A stretch of DNA of 36,793 nucleotides. It comes from an uncultured Clostridia bacterium. GTDB taxonomy: Bacteria > Bacillota > Clostridia > TANB77 > CAG-508. The position numbers and the translations under genes are program-made. Numbering within the stretch: the first letter of the stretch is position 1; each line of letters begins with the position of its first letter. The notes beneath the pieces were generated by a model. That model saw nothing but the letters and a program-made list of their open reading frames with translations. It was not told where the DNA came from and ran no database searches. Below are positions 14,838 through 22,933 of the stretch, one piece after another. Where the stretch lies: positions 1 to 36,793 of the forward strand of contig CAKOYU010000015.1 in the NCBI GenBank assembly GCA_934130975.1, in the 5' to 3' direction.

Positions 14838-17450
14838 CTAAATATTATCATTCCTAATAGTCTCAATAATATTTTGTTTATTAATTTTATTCAAAGAATA
14901 TCTCATAATAATGCCAACAATAATAGCAATAAATACAACAGAAATTATAACAGCATTAGTTGGATACACAAATTTCAAATTTTCTGTAGCTTGGCTTCCA
15001 ATCGAAATTTTGTAAATCCAATAAGAAACACCTGAGCCTATTGCAATTCCTATTATTAAAGATTTAACACCATAAAATATGCTTTCTAAATTAATCATTT
15101 TATCAAACTCTTTTTTAGTCATACCAATAGATTTTAGCATTGCAAATTCCTTACTTCTTAAATTCATATTTGTTGTTATTGTATTAAAAATATTTGTTAC
15201 TCCAATTAATGTAATTACAATAATAAAACCATATAAAAATATTGATATCAAAAGAACCATTCTATTTTGTTGTTCAGCCTCTTCATTGTAATTCGTATAG
15301 TCAAGTCTTATTCCTTCTTTTGAAAGTCTATTTTTTTCTTCATCTAGCTTTTTGCAAAATTCATCTGCATCATTTGCATTTACATATGCACTGTAACAGC
15401 CATAGCTTTTCAATTTATCCATCAATTCATCACTTACCAAAAATGTCCCTGAAAAGGTATATCTATTTCCGTCTAAAGGTTTCACATCAGAAATTTTGCA
15501 TATTGGCAATTCTAACTCTTCATTTTCTACTGTTGTTCCCTTTATCACATCATTTTCTTTAAAGTTAAATGGTGTTATTCTTCTCGATTTCTTAGTGTCT
15601 TGATCATATATATAATTACTAGAATCGTTACAATAAATAATAGAATCTTTATAATCATCATATTTTTCACCAATTTTGTTAATGTACTCTCTATATGCTT
15701 TATCTCCTATTGAAGTAATAGAAACTTCCATATTTTCATCTTCTGCTCCATCATAACTATTTCTATATTGCTCTTTAAATTTCTCTGTTGCAAATTGTTC
15801 TAAATTGCTTTTATTCAAAACCACAGTTCTCATTATTGAATATTTATCGATGTTCGAACTATCCATAAGTTTTTGATAATACTCGAAAGTATTTTTGGCA
15901 TTATCCTCATCATTGTTTTGATAGTCCGAATTACTTGAATAAATAGTAATATTATAATCCATTTCTTTATAATAAATCCCTGTCATTCCAAAAGCATAAT
16001 TCAAAAACGTGCTTAAAGATATAAATACTGTAATACTTACCACAAGAGAGATAACTGTTGTTCTATATTTCTTTTTGTTTCGTTTTAGATTTTTATATGC
16101 AATCTCTCCACCGACTCCAAATATTTTAGAAATTAGTTTTGGAGATTTTATTTTCTTTGATTTTATTTTTATATCAGTATTACTTCTGATTGCATCTATA
16201 GGTGATATTCTAGCTGCTCTTCTTGCAGAAAATATGCAAGATAAATAAATTGTTGCAAATCCTAAAACTATGCTTATAGCAACTGCCCAATATGGCATAC
16301 TAAATACAAATTCAACTTCATTTGTAAATACACTTTTTCCTACTAATTCTGTTGATACCTTCATCAAAATAAATGTTGCAAAAACTCCACAAAGTATTCC
16401 TATGGGTATTGATATTACTCCTAGAATCATTCCTTCAAGCAGTACATTTTTCTTAATTTGTTTTTTAGTTGCCCCTATGCTTGATAACATCCCATATTGC
16501 TTCATTTTTTCTGTTATAGAAATCGCAAAGCTATTTCTTATTACAAATACACTAGAAACTATTATAATACCAATTACAATTCCAGTTAAAGAATATAGCA
16601 TTTGTAATGTTCCACTATCTCTTGTAACTCCAGACCATCTTAGCAATTCTGAATTTGTGGTATAATTTGCATCTGTTAATTGTTTTTCAATATCTTTTGT
16701 TATATTATAGGTTTCTTTAATGTTTTTATATTTTACAGCTATATTTACGGGTAATTGTTTGTCTATATTATCTAATAAAGTAATTACTGTATATCCAGGT
16801 GCAGAATAATCTTCTATTTCCATATTAGGTCTTTCTATAATGCCAACTATTGTAAATTCTCTTTGCTTACTTTCTTCTATATGTTCTGCTATATAATCTT
16901 CTTCTCCTTCATCTGCCTGATTATTATAGGGATTATTTTGTTTTAATTCATCTCCAGTGTCAGTCATTCTTTTTCCAACATTTAATATTAGCTCATCTCC
17001 AACATGATATGTAATTCCGCCATTTTCTTCTAAATGTTTTGGAATAACTATCTCATTAGAATTTTGAGGCATTCTTCCTTCTGTTAATTTTAACCCCCAA
17101 TTGGACAATGCATCTTTATCAAAACTCATTAAATATAAATATGGTTTATATTCATTTTGAACATTTTCAAGTTTTGAATAACCAATTCCTTGTGTTATAA
17201 ATGTATTTTTTACATTTCTGTTTTCTAACACATATTTAGTTTCATTTTGTGCGACACTAAAAAATACTGCATGATAATCTCCATCAGACTCTTTTGCATG
17301 TTTTATCAATGTTTGTTGAAAGCTTGAGAATACTCCTGCTACAGCACATATTAATGCTGTTGACATTATTATTCCCATACAGGTTGCAATTGTTCTTTTT
17401 ATATTTAACTTTAGACTTCTTATTGTAAAATTATTTAAAACATTTTTCAT
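14838..17450 (-). CDS. ABC transporter permease, FtsX family, large two-domain type
   Basis: An 870-residue membrane protein with two FtsX-like units: an N-terminal helix (about 17-38), a long extracellular domain, three helices (about 285-415), then a second helix near 475, another large extracellular domain (about 490-735) and three C-terminal helices. The architecture matches permeases of peptide-antibiotic or bacitracin-type exporters and related lipoprotein/mechanotransmission systems. Its start overlaps the ATPase gene by 20 bases behind GGAGG, so the two form one transporter. The neighbouring regulator-kinase pair lies immediately downstream after a terminator, the common arrangement for antimicrobial-peptide sensing and resistance modules. 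The substrate cannot be read from sequence. Confidence 0.92.
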   Translation of the reverse strand: MKNVLNNFTIRSLKLNIKRTIATCMGIIMSTALICAVAGVFSSFQQTLIKHAKESDGDYHAVFFSVAQNETKYVLENRNVKNTFITQGIGYSKLENVQNEYKPYLYLMSFDKDALSNWGLKLTEGRMPQNSNEIVIPKHLEENGGITYHVGDELILNVGKRMTDTGDELKQNNPYNNQADEGEEDYIAEHIEESKQREFTIVGIIERPNMEIEDYSAPGYTVITLLDNIDKQLPVNIAVKYKNIKETYNITKDIEKQLTDANYTTNSELLRWSGVTRDSGTLQMLYSLTGIVIGIIIVSSVFVIRNSFAISITEKMKQYGMLSSIGATKKQIKKNVLLEGMILGVISIPIGILCGVFATFILMKVSTELVGKSVFTNEVEFVFSMPYWAVAISIVLGFATIYLSCIFSARRAARISPIDAIRSNTDIKIKSKKIKSPKLISKIFGVGGEIAYKNLKRNKKKYRTTVISLVVSITVFISLSTFLNYAFGMTGIYYKEMDYNITIYSSNSDYQNNDEDNAKNTFEYYQKLMDSSNIDKYSIMRTVVLNKSNLEQFATEKFKEQYRNSYDGAEDENMEVSITSIGDKAYREYINKIGEKYDDYKDSIIYCNDSSNYIYDQDTKKSRRITPFNFKENDVIKGTTVENEELELPICKISDVKPLDGNRYTFSGTFLVSDELMDKLKSYGCYSAYVNANDADEFCKKLDEEKNRLSKEGIRLDYTNYNEEAEQQNRMVLLISIFLYGFIIVITLIGVTNIFNTITTNMNLRSKEFAMLKSIGMTKKEFDKMINLESIFYGVKSLIIGIAIGSGVSYWIYKISIGSQATENLKFVYPTNAVIISVVFIAIIVGIIMRYSLNKINKQNIIETIRNDNI

Positions 17451-18114
17451 CTTTTATAATCCTCCCATCATCTATTGTTATAACTCTGTCTGCTTCTAAT
17501 GCGATTTTTTCATCATGTGTAATAACAATAACAGTTTGATTATATTTTTTGTTAGAAAGCCTTAATAATGAAATAATCTCTTCTGATGCTTTACTATCCA
17601 AGTTTCCTGTTGGTTCGTCTGCTAGCATAATTGCAGGATTATTTATTATCGCTCTTCCAATTGAAACTCTTTGCTGTTGTCCTCCTGATAGTTCATTTGG
17701 AAGATGTTTGCTTCTATTTTCTAATTTTAATGTTCTTAGTACTTCATCTAGCCTTTCTCTTTTGACTTCTTTTCCGTCTAAATTGCATGGTAGTGTAATA
17801 TTCTCTTCTACATTTAATATTGGAATCAAGTTGTAAAATTGGTATATTAATCCAACTTGCCTTCTTCTAAAAATGGCTAGTTGATCATCATTTAGTTTAT
17901 AAATATCTTGTCCATCTATAAAAACTTTCCCACTTGTTGGTCTATCCACTCCTCCTAATAGATGCAATAATGTTGACTTTCCACTTCCTGACGCTCCTAC
18001 TATTGCTACAAATTCACCTTTTTCTACTGAAAATGATATATCATTTACTGCCTTTACTTCATTTTCTCCTTTTCCATAAATTTTGTTTAAATTTTCAACT
18101 TTTAAAATTCCCAT
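17431..18114 (-). CDS. ABC transporter ATPase, MacB/LolD/BceA type
   Basis: A 227-residue ATP-binding subunit with Walker A GASGSGKST, Q-loop YQFYNLIPILNV, signature LSGGQQQRV, Walker B IMLADEPTGNLD and switch His in ITHDE. YQFYNL and DEPTGNLD are typical of the ATPases that partner FtsX-type permeases. The stop codon lies within the first codons of the permease gene, so translation is coupled. The start ATG at 18114 follows AAAGGAAAG. The promoter region contains a phased GTGAC direct repeat shared with the transglycosylase gene at 22923-23633. Confidence 0.96.
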   Translation of the reverse strand: MGILKVENLNKIYGKGENEVKAVNDISFSVEKGEFVAIVGASGSGKSTLLHLLGGVDRPTSGKVFIDGQDIYKLNDDQLAIFRRRQVGLIYQFYNLIPILNVEENITLPCNLDGKEVKRERLDEVLRTLKLENRSKHLPNELSGGQQQRVSIGRAIINNPAIMLADEPTGNLDSKASEEIISLLRLSNKKYNQTVIVITHDEKIALEADRVITIDDGRIIKDEKCFK

Positions 18115-18141
18115 TTTCTACTTTCCTTTCTTTGTAATTTG

Positions 18142-18178
18142 ATTATATATTAATATTGAAATGTGACTCTAAAGTGAC
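18142..18178 (-). promoter_or_regulatory. Promoter with GTGAC-N6-GTGAC direct repeat, ABC exporter
   Basis: On the plus strand GTGAC occurs at 18163-18167 and 18174-18178, an 11-base period. Ten bases after the proximal box, reading leftwards, is TAATAT (18147-18152), and TATAAT overlaps at 18142-18147. The repeat occupies the -35 region, where no good hexamer exists, as expected for activation by an OmpR-family regulator. Confidence 0.6.
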
Positions 18179-18190
18179 ATTTTCAAAATC

Positions 18191-18218
18191 AAAAAAGATT
18201 CGGCATTGCTACCGAACC
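18191..18218 (-). terminator. Terminator after the 18223-18810 gene
   Basis: GATTCGG (18197-18203) pairs with CCGAACC (18212-18218) around an 8-base loop, and six T follow on the minus strand. It isolates the ABC exporter promoter from upstream read-through. Confidence 0.85.
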
Positions 18219-18222
18219 TGAT

Positions 18223-18810
18223 TTATATATAACTTTCTTTATTATTCATCATTGCAATTACATCTTTTAACTTAGTATTATTTCGCTTAGAATATTTTTT
18301 TAGTAGCCCTTGATACTCTAGATTAAGACCTTCTATATTTTTAAAATCTTCTGGTTTTATTATCTTAGGCAATCCTGATACTGATGTTACTCCTGCTGAT
18401 TTTAAAACATGTTTTACAAATTCAGCACAATAGAAATTGTTTCTTCTTTTAATTTTCTTTTTTATGCTTACACATATAAGTCCCAATATATTAAAACTGT
18501 ATTTTTGTTTATGTATATTAAAATAATTTATAATTTTTACTAATCTCTCATATTGTTCATTTTCAACCTCTAGTGAATATATTTCAGTTCTTGTATTTTT
18601 AAATCTCTTAAAAGTTCCATATTTTATATTTTCATGTACAAATCCACCCCAAAATGGATTGTATGGATTTAGTCTTCCAAAACTGTACATTTCTTCCAAA
18701 TTTTCATCTAGTGATATTGAAATATGTGAAAATTCATCTTTTGTATAATATTTTATTATTGTTGATAATGCTGTTCCTGTATGTGTTAGTATGATATATA
18801 TTTTTTTCAT
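18223..18810 (-). CDS. Permuted NlpC/P60-like (YiiX-type) putative cysteine amidase/peptidase
   Basis: A 195-residue protein. The early motif FSHISISLD supplies the conserved His and the later FYCAEFVKHVL supplies the Cys followed by an aromatic/acidic residue, the order found in circularly permuted papain-like (YiiX/YaeF) proteins, in which His precedes Cys. There is no signal peptide or membrane helix. Relatives act on acyl or amide bonds, often linked to cell-envelope material, but the substrate here is unknown. It lies 41 bases after the VanY-type gene, ends in a strong terminator and is likely the last gene of that transcript. Confidence 0.7.
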   Translation of the reverse strand: MKKIYIILTHTGTALSTIIKYYTKDEFSHISISLDENLEEMYSFGRLNPYNPFWGGFVHENIKYGTFKRFKNTRTEIYSLEVENEQYERLVKIINYFNIHKQKYSFNILGLICVSIKKKIKRRNNFYCAEFVKHVLKSAGVTSVSGLPKIIKPEDFKNIEGLNLEYQGLLKKYSKRNNTKLKDVIAMMNNKESYI

Positions 18811-18851
18811 TTTTCGCCTTTCTTATTCTTCTTATTGTAATTTGCCAAATT

Positions 18852-19691
18852 TTAATGTGTTTTTAAATATTGTATGTATTCTTCTAGACACATATTCAAT
18901 TCATTCATTTTTTTAGCATTTTCTACACCAACATATCTCCAATGCCATGATTCATATGATATTTTCGTGATATCTTCTTTGTCTTTTGGATACCTTAATA
19001 TAAAACCATAATTTTCTGCATTTTTTTGTAACCATTTAAATCCATCTAGCTTTTCAAATCCATTATCTACTTTGTTGAAGTCTACTGCAAGTCCTAAATT
19101 GTGATCACTTGAACCAGGCTTATTTATATATTCATTTGTTAATGTTTCTGCTTCTTCTTGCGTTTTTCCTTCTTGTAAATATTTTTTTACACTCGCGTCA
19201 TATAGTTCTTTTTGTCTTGCTACACTTCTATATGCTGATTGTACCCAAATGTTAGTTATCCCATCCTTTTTCATTTTATTCATCATGTCATTTAACTCTC
19301 CAATTGCTCTGGCATCAAATTGTCGCGTTTTGTCTATATTTTCTACTTTTACTGTAAAATTTTCTGGTAATAAGTTTTCGTAATTCGCAAGAGTTAGTCT
19401 CCAATCTGTTATTTCTTTTTCTGGTTGCTGTTCTTGAGCCTGCTCATTTACTTGTTCTTCTTCAACTTTGTTTTCTTCTTGTTCTGATGTTGTTTGCTCT
19501 ACTTGATTTGTTGTTGTTTCTACTGTTGTTTTATTTTTCGATTTCTTTACTATTAATGTAATTACTATAATAATTATTAATATTACTATTGCAATTTTTC
19601 TTTTATTTAATTGTTTCTTTTTATTATATCTCTTTTTCTTTAATCTTTTTCCGCTGGTATTATGATGTTTTCCCCTTGGTACTTTTTTCAT
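18852..19691 (-). CDS. D-alanyl-D-alanine carboxypeptidase, VanY/LAS family
   Basis: A 279-residue membrane-anchored enzyme. A very basic N-terminus (about 1-32) precedes one membrane helix (about 33-47), then a Glu/Gln-rich linker (about 60-92) and the zinc domain. The LAS motifs are complete: SAYRS, SSDHNLGLAVDF (zinc His and Asp) and ESWHWRYVG (catalytic Glu and zinc His). The enzyme trims the terminal D-Ala from peptidoglycan stem peptides outside the membrane. It follows the regulator-kinase pair at 19771-21656 on the same strand with a 79-base gap. The VanR-VanS-VanY-like order suggests wall-stress control, but no vanHAX ligase genes are present, so glycopeptide resistance is not implied. 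Confidence 0.93.
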   Translation of the reverse strand: MKKVPRGKHHNTSGKRLKKKRYNKKKQLNKRKIAIVILIIIIVITLIVKKSKNKTTVETTTNQVEQTTSEQEENKVEEEQVNEQAQEQQPEKEITDWRLTLANYENLLPENFTVKVENIDKTRQFDARAIGELNDMMNKMKKDGITNIWVQSAYRSVARQKELYDASVKKYLQEGKTQEEAETLTNEYINKPGSSDHNLGLAVDFNKVDNGFEKLDGFKWLQKNAENYGFILRYPKDKEDITKISYESWHWRYVGVENAKKMNELNMCLEEYIQYLKTH

Positions 19692-19770
19692 TTATCCTAC
19701 CTCTTTTCAAGATATTTTATACTACCTCGTTTTTATTTTACTATAACATCTTTTAAATTGCAACATCTAT

Positions 19771-20982
19771 TTAATTATACTTTATCTCAAATGTTGACCC
19801 ATTCCCAACATTAGAAGTACAAATGATATAACCATTATCTTTTTCTATAATACTTTTTGCAAGTGCCAGTCCTATCCCTACACTATTGCTTGAAGAATTT
19901 TTACCTTTATAAAAACGTTCAAAGATATGTTTCAAATCTTCCGCCTCAATTCCACAGCCTTCATCTCTTACAATAATTTTAGTATAAAAATTATTTTGTG
20001 AATATTCTATATAAATATTTTGGTTTTCAGGAGTATGTTCAATACAATTTTTAACTATATTTGTTAATGCTTCCAGCTGCCAATTATAATCTCCTATAAA
20101 ATATATATCTTTTTTATTTTCACTAACATTTATTTTTTGCTGTTTTATATCTAATGGAATAGCAAGGTTTTTAATTACATTATCAATTAGTTTTTTTACA
20201 TCTATTTTTTCAGCTTTAAATATTGCTGTTCCTGATTCTAATTTTGATAATTTTAGTAACGAAATAACTAACCAATTTATCCAGTCAACTTGTCTACTTA
20301 TCTCATGTATAAATTCTTGTCTTGTATGTTCATCCATTTGTGGATTTTCTCTTATATTATCTAACATTATTGAAATTGATGTTAATGGTGTTTTTAGTTG
20401 ATGTGAAATATCTTCTAATGATGTTTGTAATATTTGCTTGTCTTTATTGGATTTTTCTGTTTGCTCTTTAAGCATCACAGTTATTTTATATAATTCGTTA
20501 CTCAAATTACTTAATTCATTTTCTGTATTTTCTTCTATTTTTAAGTTATAGTTTCCTTTATTTATTTCTTCTATATATGTAATAATATTTTCTATTTTTC
20601 GCTTTTGCTTATTTTCATAAATAAAGATTACTACCAACACTAAACATGCAAAGACTACGCTAATAATTATACTATTAATTAGCATTTCCTTTTTCTGACT
20701 TTCAAGTCCTTTTATTGCTTGCATCTTGTTTGTATCTATACCATATTTGTACAAAATATTTTTTCCCTGCTCTCCCAATCCATCATCATTTAAGATTTCT
20801 AAAATTTCTTCATCATTAATCTCAGGATAATTTTGTGATATTTCTCCAACTATATTTGTTATTATTATATTTACTTTATCTTGATATTTTTTATTTTGCT
20901 TTACTATAATTACGCAATTTATTAATTCAATGAACATTGTTACTAATAAAATTAAAATTATTAATTTTTTTCTTTCTCTCAT
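19771..20982 (-). CDS. Membrane sensor histidine kinase
   Basis: A 403-residue kinase with two membrane helices (about 6-26 and 100-122) around a short extracytoplasmic region, a HAMP-like linker, HisKA with His194 in EDISHQLKTPLTS, and a complete HATPase domain: N box NIVKNCIEHTP, G1 DEGCGIE, F box FERFYKG and G2 GIGLALAKS. Its ATG overlaps the regulator's stop (TAATG), so the pair is coupled. Topology (a short external loop) differs from the large sensor domain of the kinase at 11814, so the two systems probably detect different signals. It is followed by the VanY-type and permuted amidase genes. Confidence 0.94.
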   Translation of the reverse strand: MRERKKLIILILLVTMFIELINCVIIVKQNKKYQDKVNIIITNIVGEISQNYPEINDEEILEILNDDGLGEQGKNILYKYGIDTNKMQAIKGLESQKKEMLINSIIISVVFACLVLVVIFIYENKQKRKIENIITYIEEINKGNYNLKIEENTENELSNLSNELYKITVMLKEQTEKSNKDKQILQTSLEDISHQLKTPLTSISIMLDNIRENPQMDEHTRQEFIHEISRQVDWINWLVISLLKLSKLESGTAIFKAEKIDVKKLIDNVIKNLAIPLDIKQQKINVSENKKDIYFIGDYNWQLEALTNIVKNCIEHTPENQNIYIEYSQNNFYTKIIVRDEGCGIEAEDLKHIFERFYKGKNSSSNSVGIGLALAKSIIEKDNGYIICTSNVGNGSTFEIKYN

Positions 20983-21656
20983 TACTCAATCACCTTATAT
21001 CCTATACCTCTAACAGTTTGGATGATTTTTCCTTCTTTATCATTCAATTTATTTCTAATTCTTTTTATATAAACAGTAAGTGTGTTATCATTAACAAAAT
21101 TCCCTGCAACATCCCATATTTTATCTAAAATTTGTTCTCTTGTTACTAATATATTTTTATTTGACATCAATAAATATAATATTTTATATTCTAAACTAGT
21201 AAATATAATTTTTTCACCATTTTGATATACCTCAGCTTTATTGTCATCAATTGTAATATTGCCACATTTTATTTGATTTTCTTTATTTTCTTCATGATAA
21301 TATCTTCTTAATACACTTTTAATTCTTGATATCAGTTCTCTTGTTCTAAATGGTTTTATTACATAATCATCTGCTCCCATATCAAGTCCTTGCACAACAT
21401 CTGATTCTTCGTCTTTTGCTGTTAAAAATATAACTGGTACATCTTCTTTTGATTTTATATAATTGCATATTTCATATCCATTCCCATCAGGCAATCCGAT
21501 GTCTAGTAAATACAAGTCATATCTTTGTTTTTTTATTTTTGTTTTAGCAGTTACTATATTTTCAGCTGTTTCTATTTCAAAATTTTCTTGCTCTAATGAA
21601 TATTTTAATCCTTTTGTTATTATTTCATTATCTTCTATTAACAATATTTTTACCAT
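20982..21656 (-). CDS. OmpR-family response regulator
   Basis: A 224-residue regulator of normal length. The receiver domain has IEDNE, phosphoacceptor Asp52 (LLDIGLP), TAKDEE and KPF; the winged helix ends in TVRGIGYKVIE. The start at 21656 has an appropriate ribosome site (AGGAAGTGAT). It pairs with the kinase directly downstream. Unlike the regulator at 13879 it carries no extra tail. It is a candidate to bind the GTGAC repeats at 18163 and 23674, as is the other regulator; the sequence does not decide between them. Confidence 0.95.
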   Translation of the reverse strand: MVKILLIEDNEIITKGLKYSLEQENFEIETAENIVTAKTKIKKQRYDLYLLDIGLPDGNGYEICNYIKSKEDVPVIFLTAKDEESDVVQGLDMGADDYVIKPFRTRELISRIKSVLRRYYHEENKENQIKCGNITIDDNKAEVYQNGEKIIFTSLEYKILYLLMSNKNILVTREQILDKIWDVAGNFVNDNTLTVYIKRIRNKLNDKEGKIIQTVRGIGYKVIE

Positions 21657-21698
21657 AATATCACTTCCTGTTTATAATTATATATTCTTATATTAAAT

Positions 21699-21721
21699 AA
21701 AGCAAGGCATCGCCTTGCTTT
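21699..21721 (-). terminator. Terminator after the 21727-22104 gene
   Basis: AAAGCAAGGC (21699-21708) and GCCTTGCTTT (21712-21721) are perfectly complementary with a 3-base loop, followed by TTTATTTAAT on the minus strand. Confidence 0.75.
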
Positions 21722-21726
21722 ATCTG

Positions 21727-22104
21727 TTATAACTTAAAACATCTCCAACATAACACAAAGAAAAATATACCCACTATTAAAAATACCAAAAATACATTTT
21801 TATATATTAATAATCGTCCTATTCCTATACTAGTAAAACATATAGCATTTAGCAAGAATATATTACCTTGTAATCTCCAATATGTCTTTTCTATATTTTT
21901 ATTATTCTTGTTTTCATAGTTACAATATTTTAGATATCTAGTATTGCGTCTTATAGCTGGTATTGCCAGTAGCAAATACATAAAATATGTTATTATTGCA
22001 ATTTGCCAAACAGGTTTTAAAAAAGCACATTCCAAAAAGTTCAACAATCCACAATAAGCTAACATTAATATTATTGCTATAATTTTTTCCTTTTCCCGTT
22101 TCAT
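21727..22104 (-). CDS. Small multi-pass membrane protein of unknown function
   Basis: A 125-residue, very hydrophobic protein with about four predicted helices (near 9-26, 31-48, 80-97 and 102-120) and a basic loop after residue 51 (RRNTRYLKY). It starts at 22104 behind AAGGAGGAAAA. It ends 71 bases before the two-component pair with a strong terminator in between, so it is probably its own transcript. I do not recognise the family. Its position suggests, without proving, a link to envelope functions. Confidence 0.65.
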   Translation of the reverse strand: MKREKEKIIAIILMLAYCGLLNFLECAFLKPVWQIAIITYFMYLLLAIPAIRRNTRYLKYCNYENKNNKNIEKTYWRLQGNIFLLNAICFTSIGIGRLLIYKNVFLVFLIVGIFFFVLCWRCFKL

Positions 22105-22290
22105 TTTAATTTTCCTCCTTATAAATATTAATTAATAAGTTACACTCTCTATTTAAAATGCTACTTGAGCATTAATTTTCGTTTATATTATAACAAATGA
22201 TCCATAAATTTGCAATTTTTTTAATAATATCTTTTATTTTTACAAGATTTAGTATATAATTTAGACAAATTTAATGAAAGGATGCAAAAG

Positions 22291-22641
22291 ATGGAACATT
22301 GGAGTATAGAAGATTACAAAAATTTTACAAATAATAAAATAAAAAAAACTAAATACAGAGCAAATAAAACCTCTATAGATGGTCATACATTTGATAGTCA
22401 AAAAGAAGCCGATTATTACTGCCAATTAAAATTAAGATTGCAAGCAAAAGAAATTAATGGTTTTTGTTTACAACCAACTTTTATGTTAGCACCTGGTTTA
22501 AAATACAAAGCTGATTTTATTGTTTTTAACACTGATAATTCTTATGATGTTATTGATGTAAAAGGTGTTAGAACTAAAGAATACATTACTAAAAAGAAAG
22601 TTTTTGAAGACAAGTATAATATGAAAATTATAGAAATCTAA
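22291..22641 (+). CDS. DUF1064 family protein (phage-type, PD-(D/E)XK-like)
   Basis: A 116-residue protein and the only convincing plus-strand gene. It shows the DUF1064 pattern: basic N-terminus, DGHTFDSQKEADYYCQL, EINGFCLQPTF, KYKADFIVF, VIDVKGVRT and a C-terminal KKKVFEDKY. The Glu of KEADYY, the Asp of ADF and the Asp/Lys of IDVKG fit a PD-(D/E)XK nuclease core, as proposed for this mostly phage-borne family. The Met at 22291 is used because GAAAGG lies nine bases before it and relatives start at this point. A TATAAT lies at 22255-22260. It is isolated from any other phage gene and is followed at once by the structured element at 22643-22933, whose left arm forms its terminator. Confidence 0.8.
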   Translation: MEHWSIEDYKNFTNNKIKKTKYRANKTSIDGHTFDSQKEADYYCQLKLRLQAKEINGFCLQPTFMLAPGLKYKADFIVFNTDNSYDVIDVKGVRTKEYITKKKVFEDKYNMKIIEI

Positions 22642-22642
22642 G

Positions 22643-22677
22643 TCTGTCAATAGGATATTCCTTTTTGGCAGTTTTTT
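22643..22677 (+). terminator. Terminator of the DUF1064 gene (left arm of the element)
   Basis: CTGTCAA pairs with TTGGCAG and AGGA with TCCT inside the left inverted-repeat arm, and six T follow (22672-22677). The arm alone can therefore act as a plus-strand terminator. Confidence 0.65.
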
Positions 22678-22933
22678 CATATTATAGGAAATAAAAAGAA
22701 AACTTTAAAATATAAACTTTGAATGAAATGGCGAATGTGCATGGAGAAACACTAGAGCTTCTACGCAGTTTTATGGAAAGAGTTCACGATAGTGGAAGGG
22801 TGACATAAAACAAATTAGAAGCTCTTAAGTTTCGTAATAAGCCGAGCCATGGAATGAAAAGCTTATATTTTAAAGTTTTCTAATAGATGAAATATGAAAT
22901 AAATCTGCCAAAAAGGAATATCCTATTGGCAGA
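22643..22933. ncRNA. Nested inverted-repeat element, candidate structured RNA or MITE
   Basis: Outer arms of 29 bases (22643-22671 and 22905-22933) match with one difference. Inner arms of 24 bases (22697-22720 and 22858-22881), built on AGAAAACTTTAAAATATAA, match with one difference. Inside these are further nested pairs in order: CATGG 22740-22744 with CCATG 22847-22851, GAAAC 22746-22750 with GTTTC 22829-22833, AGAGCTTCTA 22754-22763 with its complement 22816-22825, and GTTTTATG 22768-22775 with CATAAAAC 22804-22811. The apical 28 bases are purine-rich. The core is clearly more GC-rich than the flanks and holds no ORF. Direction is undecided: the outer mismatch is a G-U pair on plus, the inner one on minus. 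I cannot match it to a known RNA family. Confidence 0.6.

Noticed and set aside
18852..21656. Vancomycin-resistance operon
   Set aside because: A VanR/VanS-like pair next to a VanY-type enzyme is suggestive, but vanH, vanA/B-type ligase and vanX are absent.
22643..22933. Retron msr-msd or self-splicing intron
   Set aside because: Nested inverted repeats look similar to a retron RNA, but no reverse transcriptase is nearby; no group II domain V or group I core sequences were recognised.
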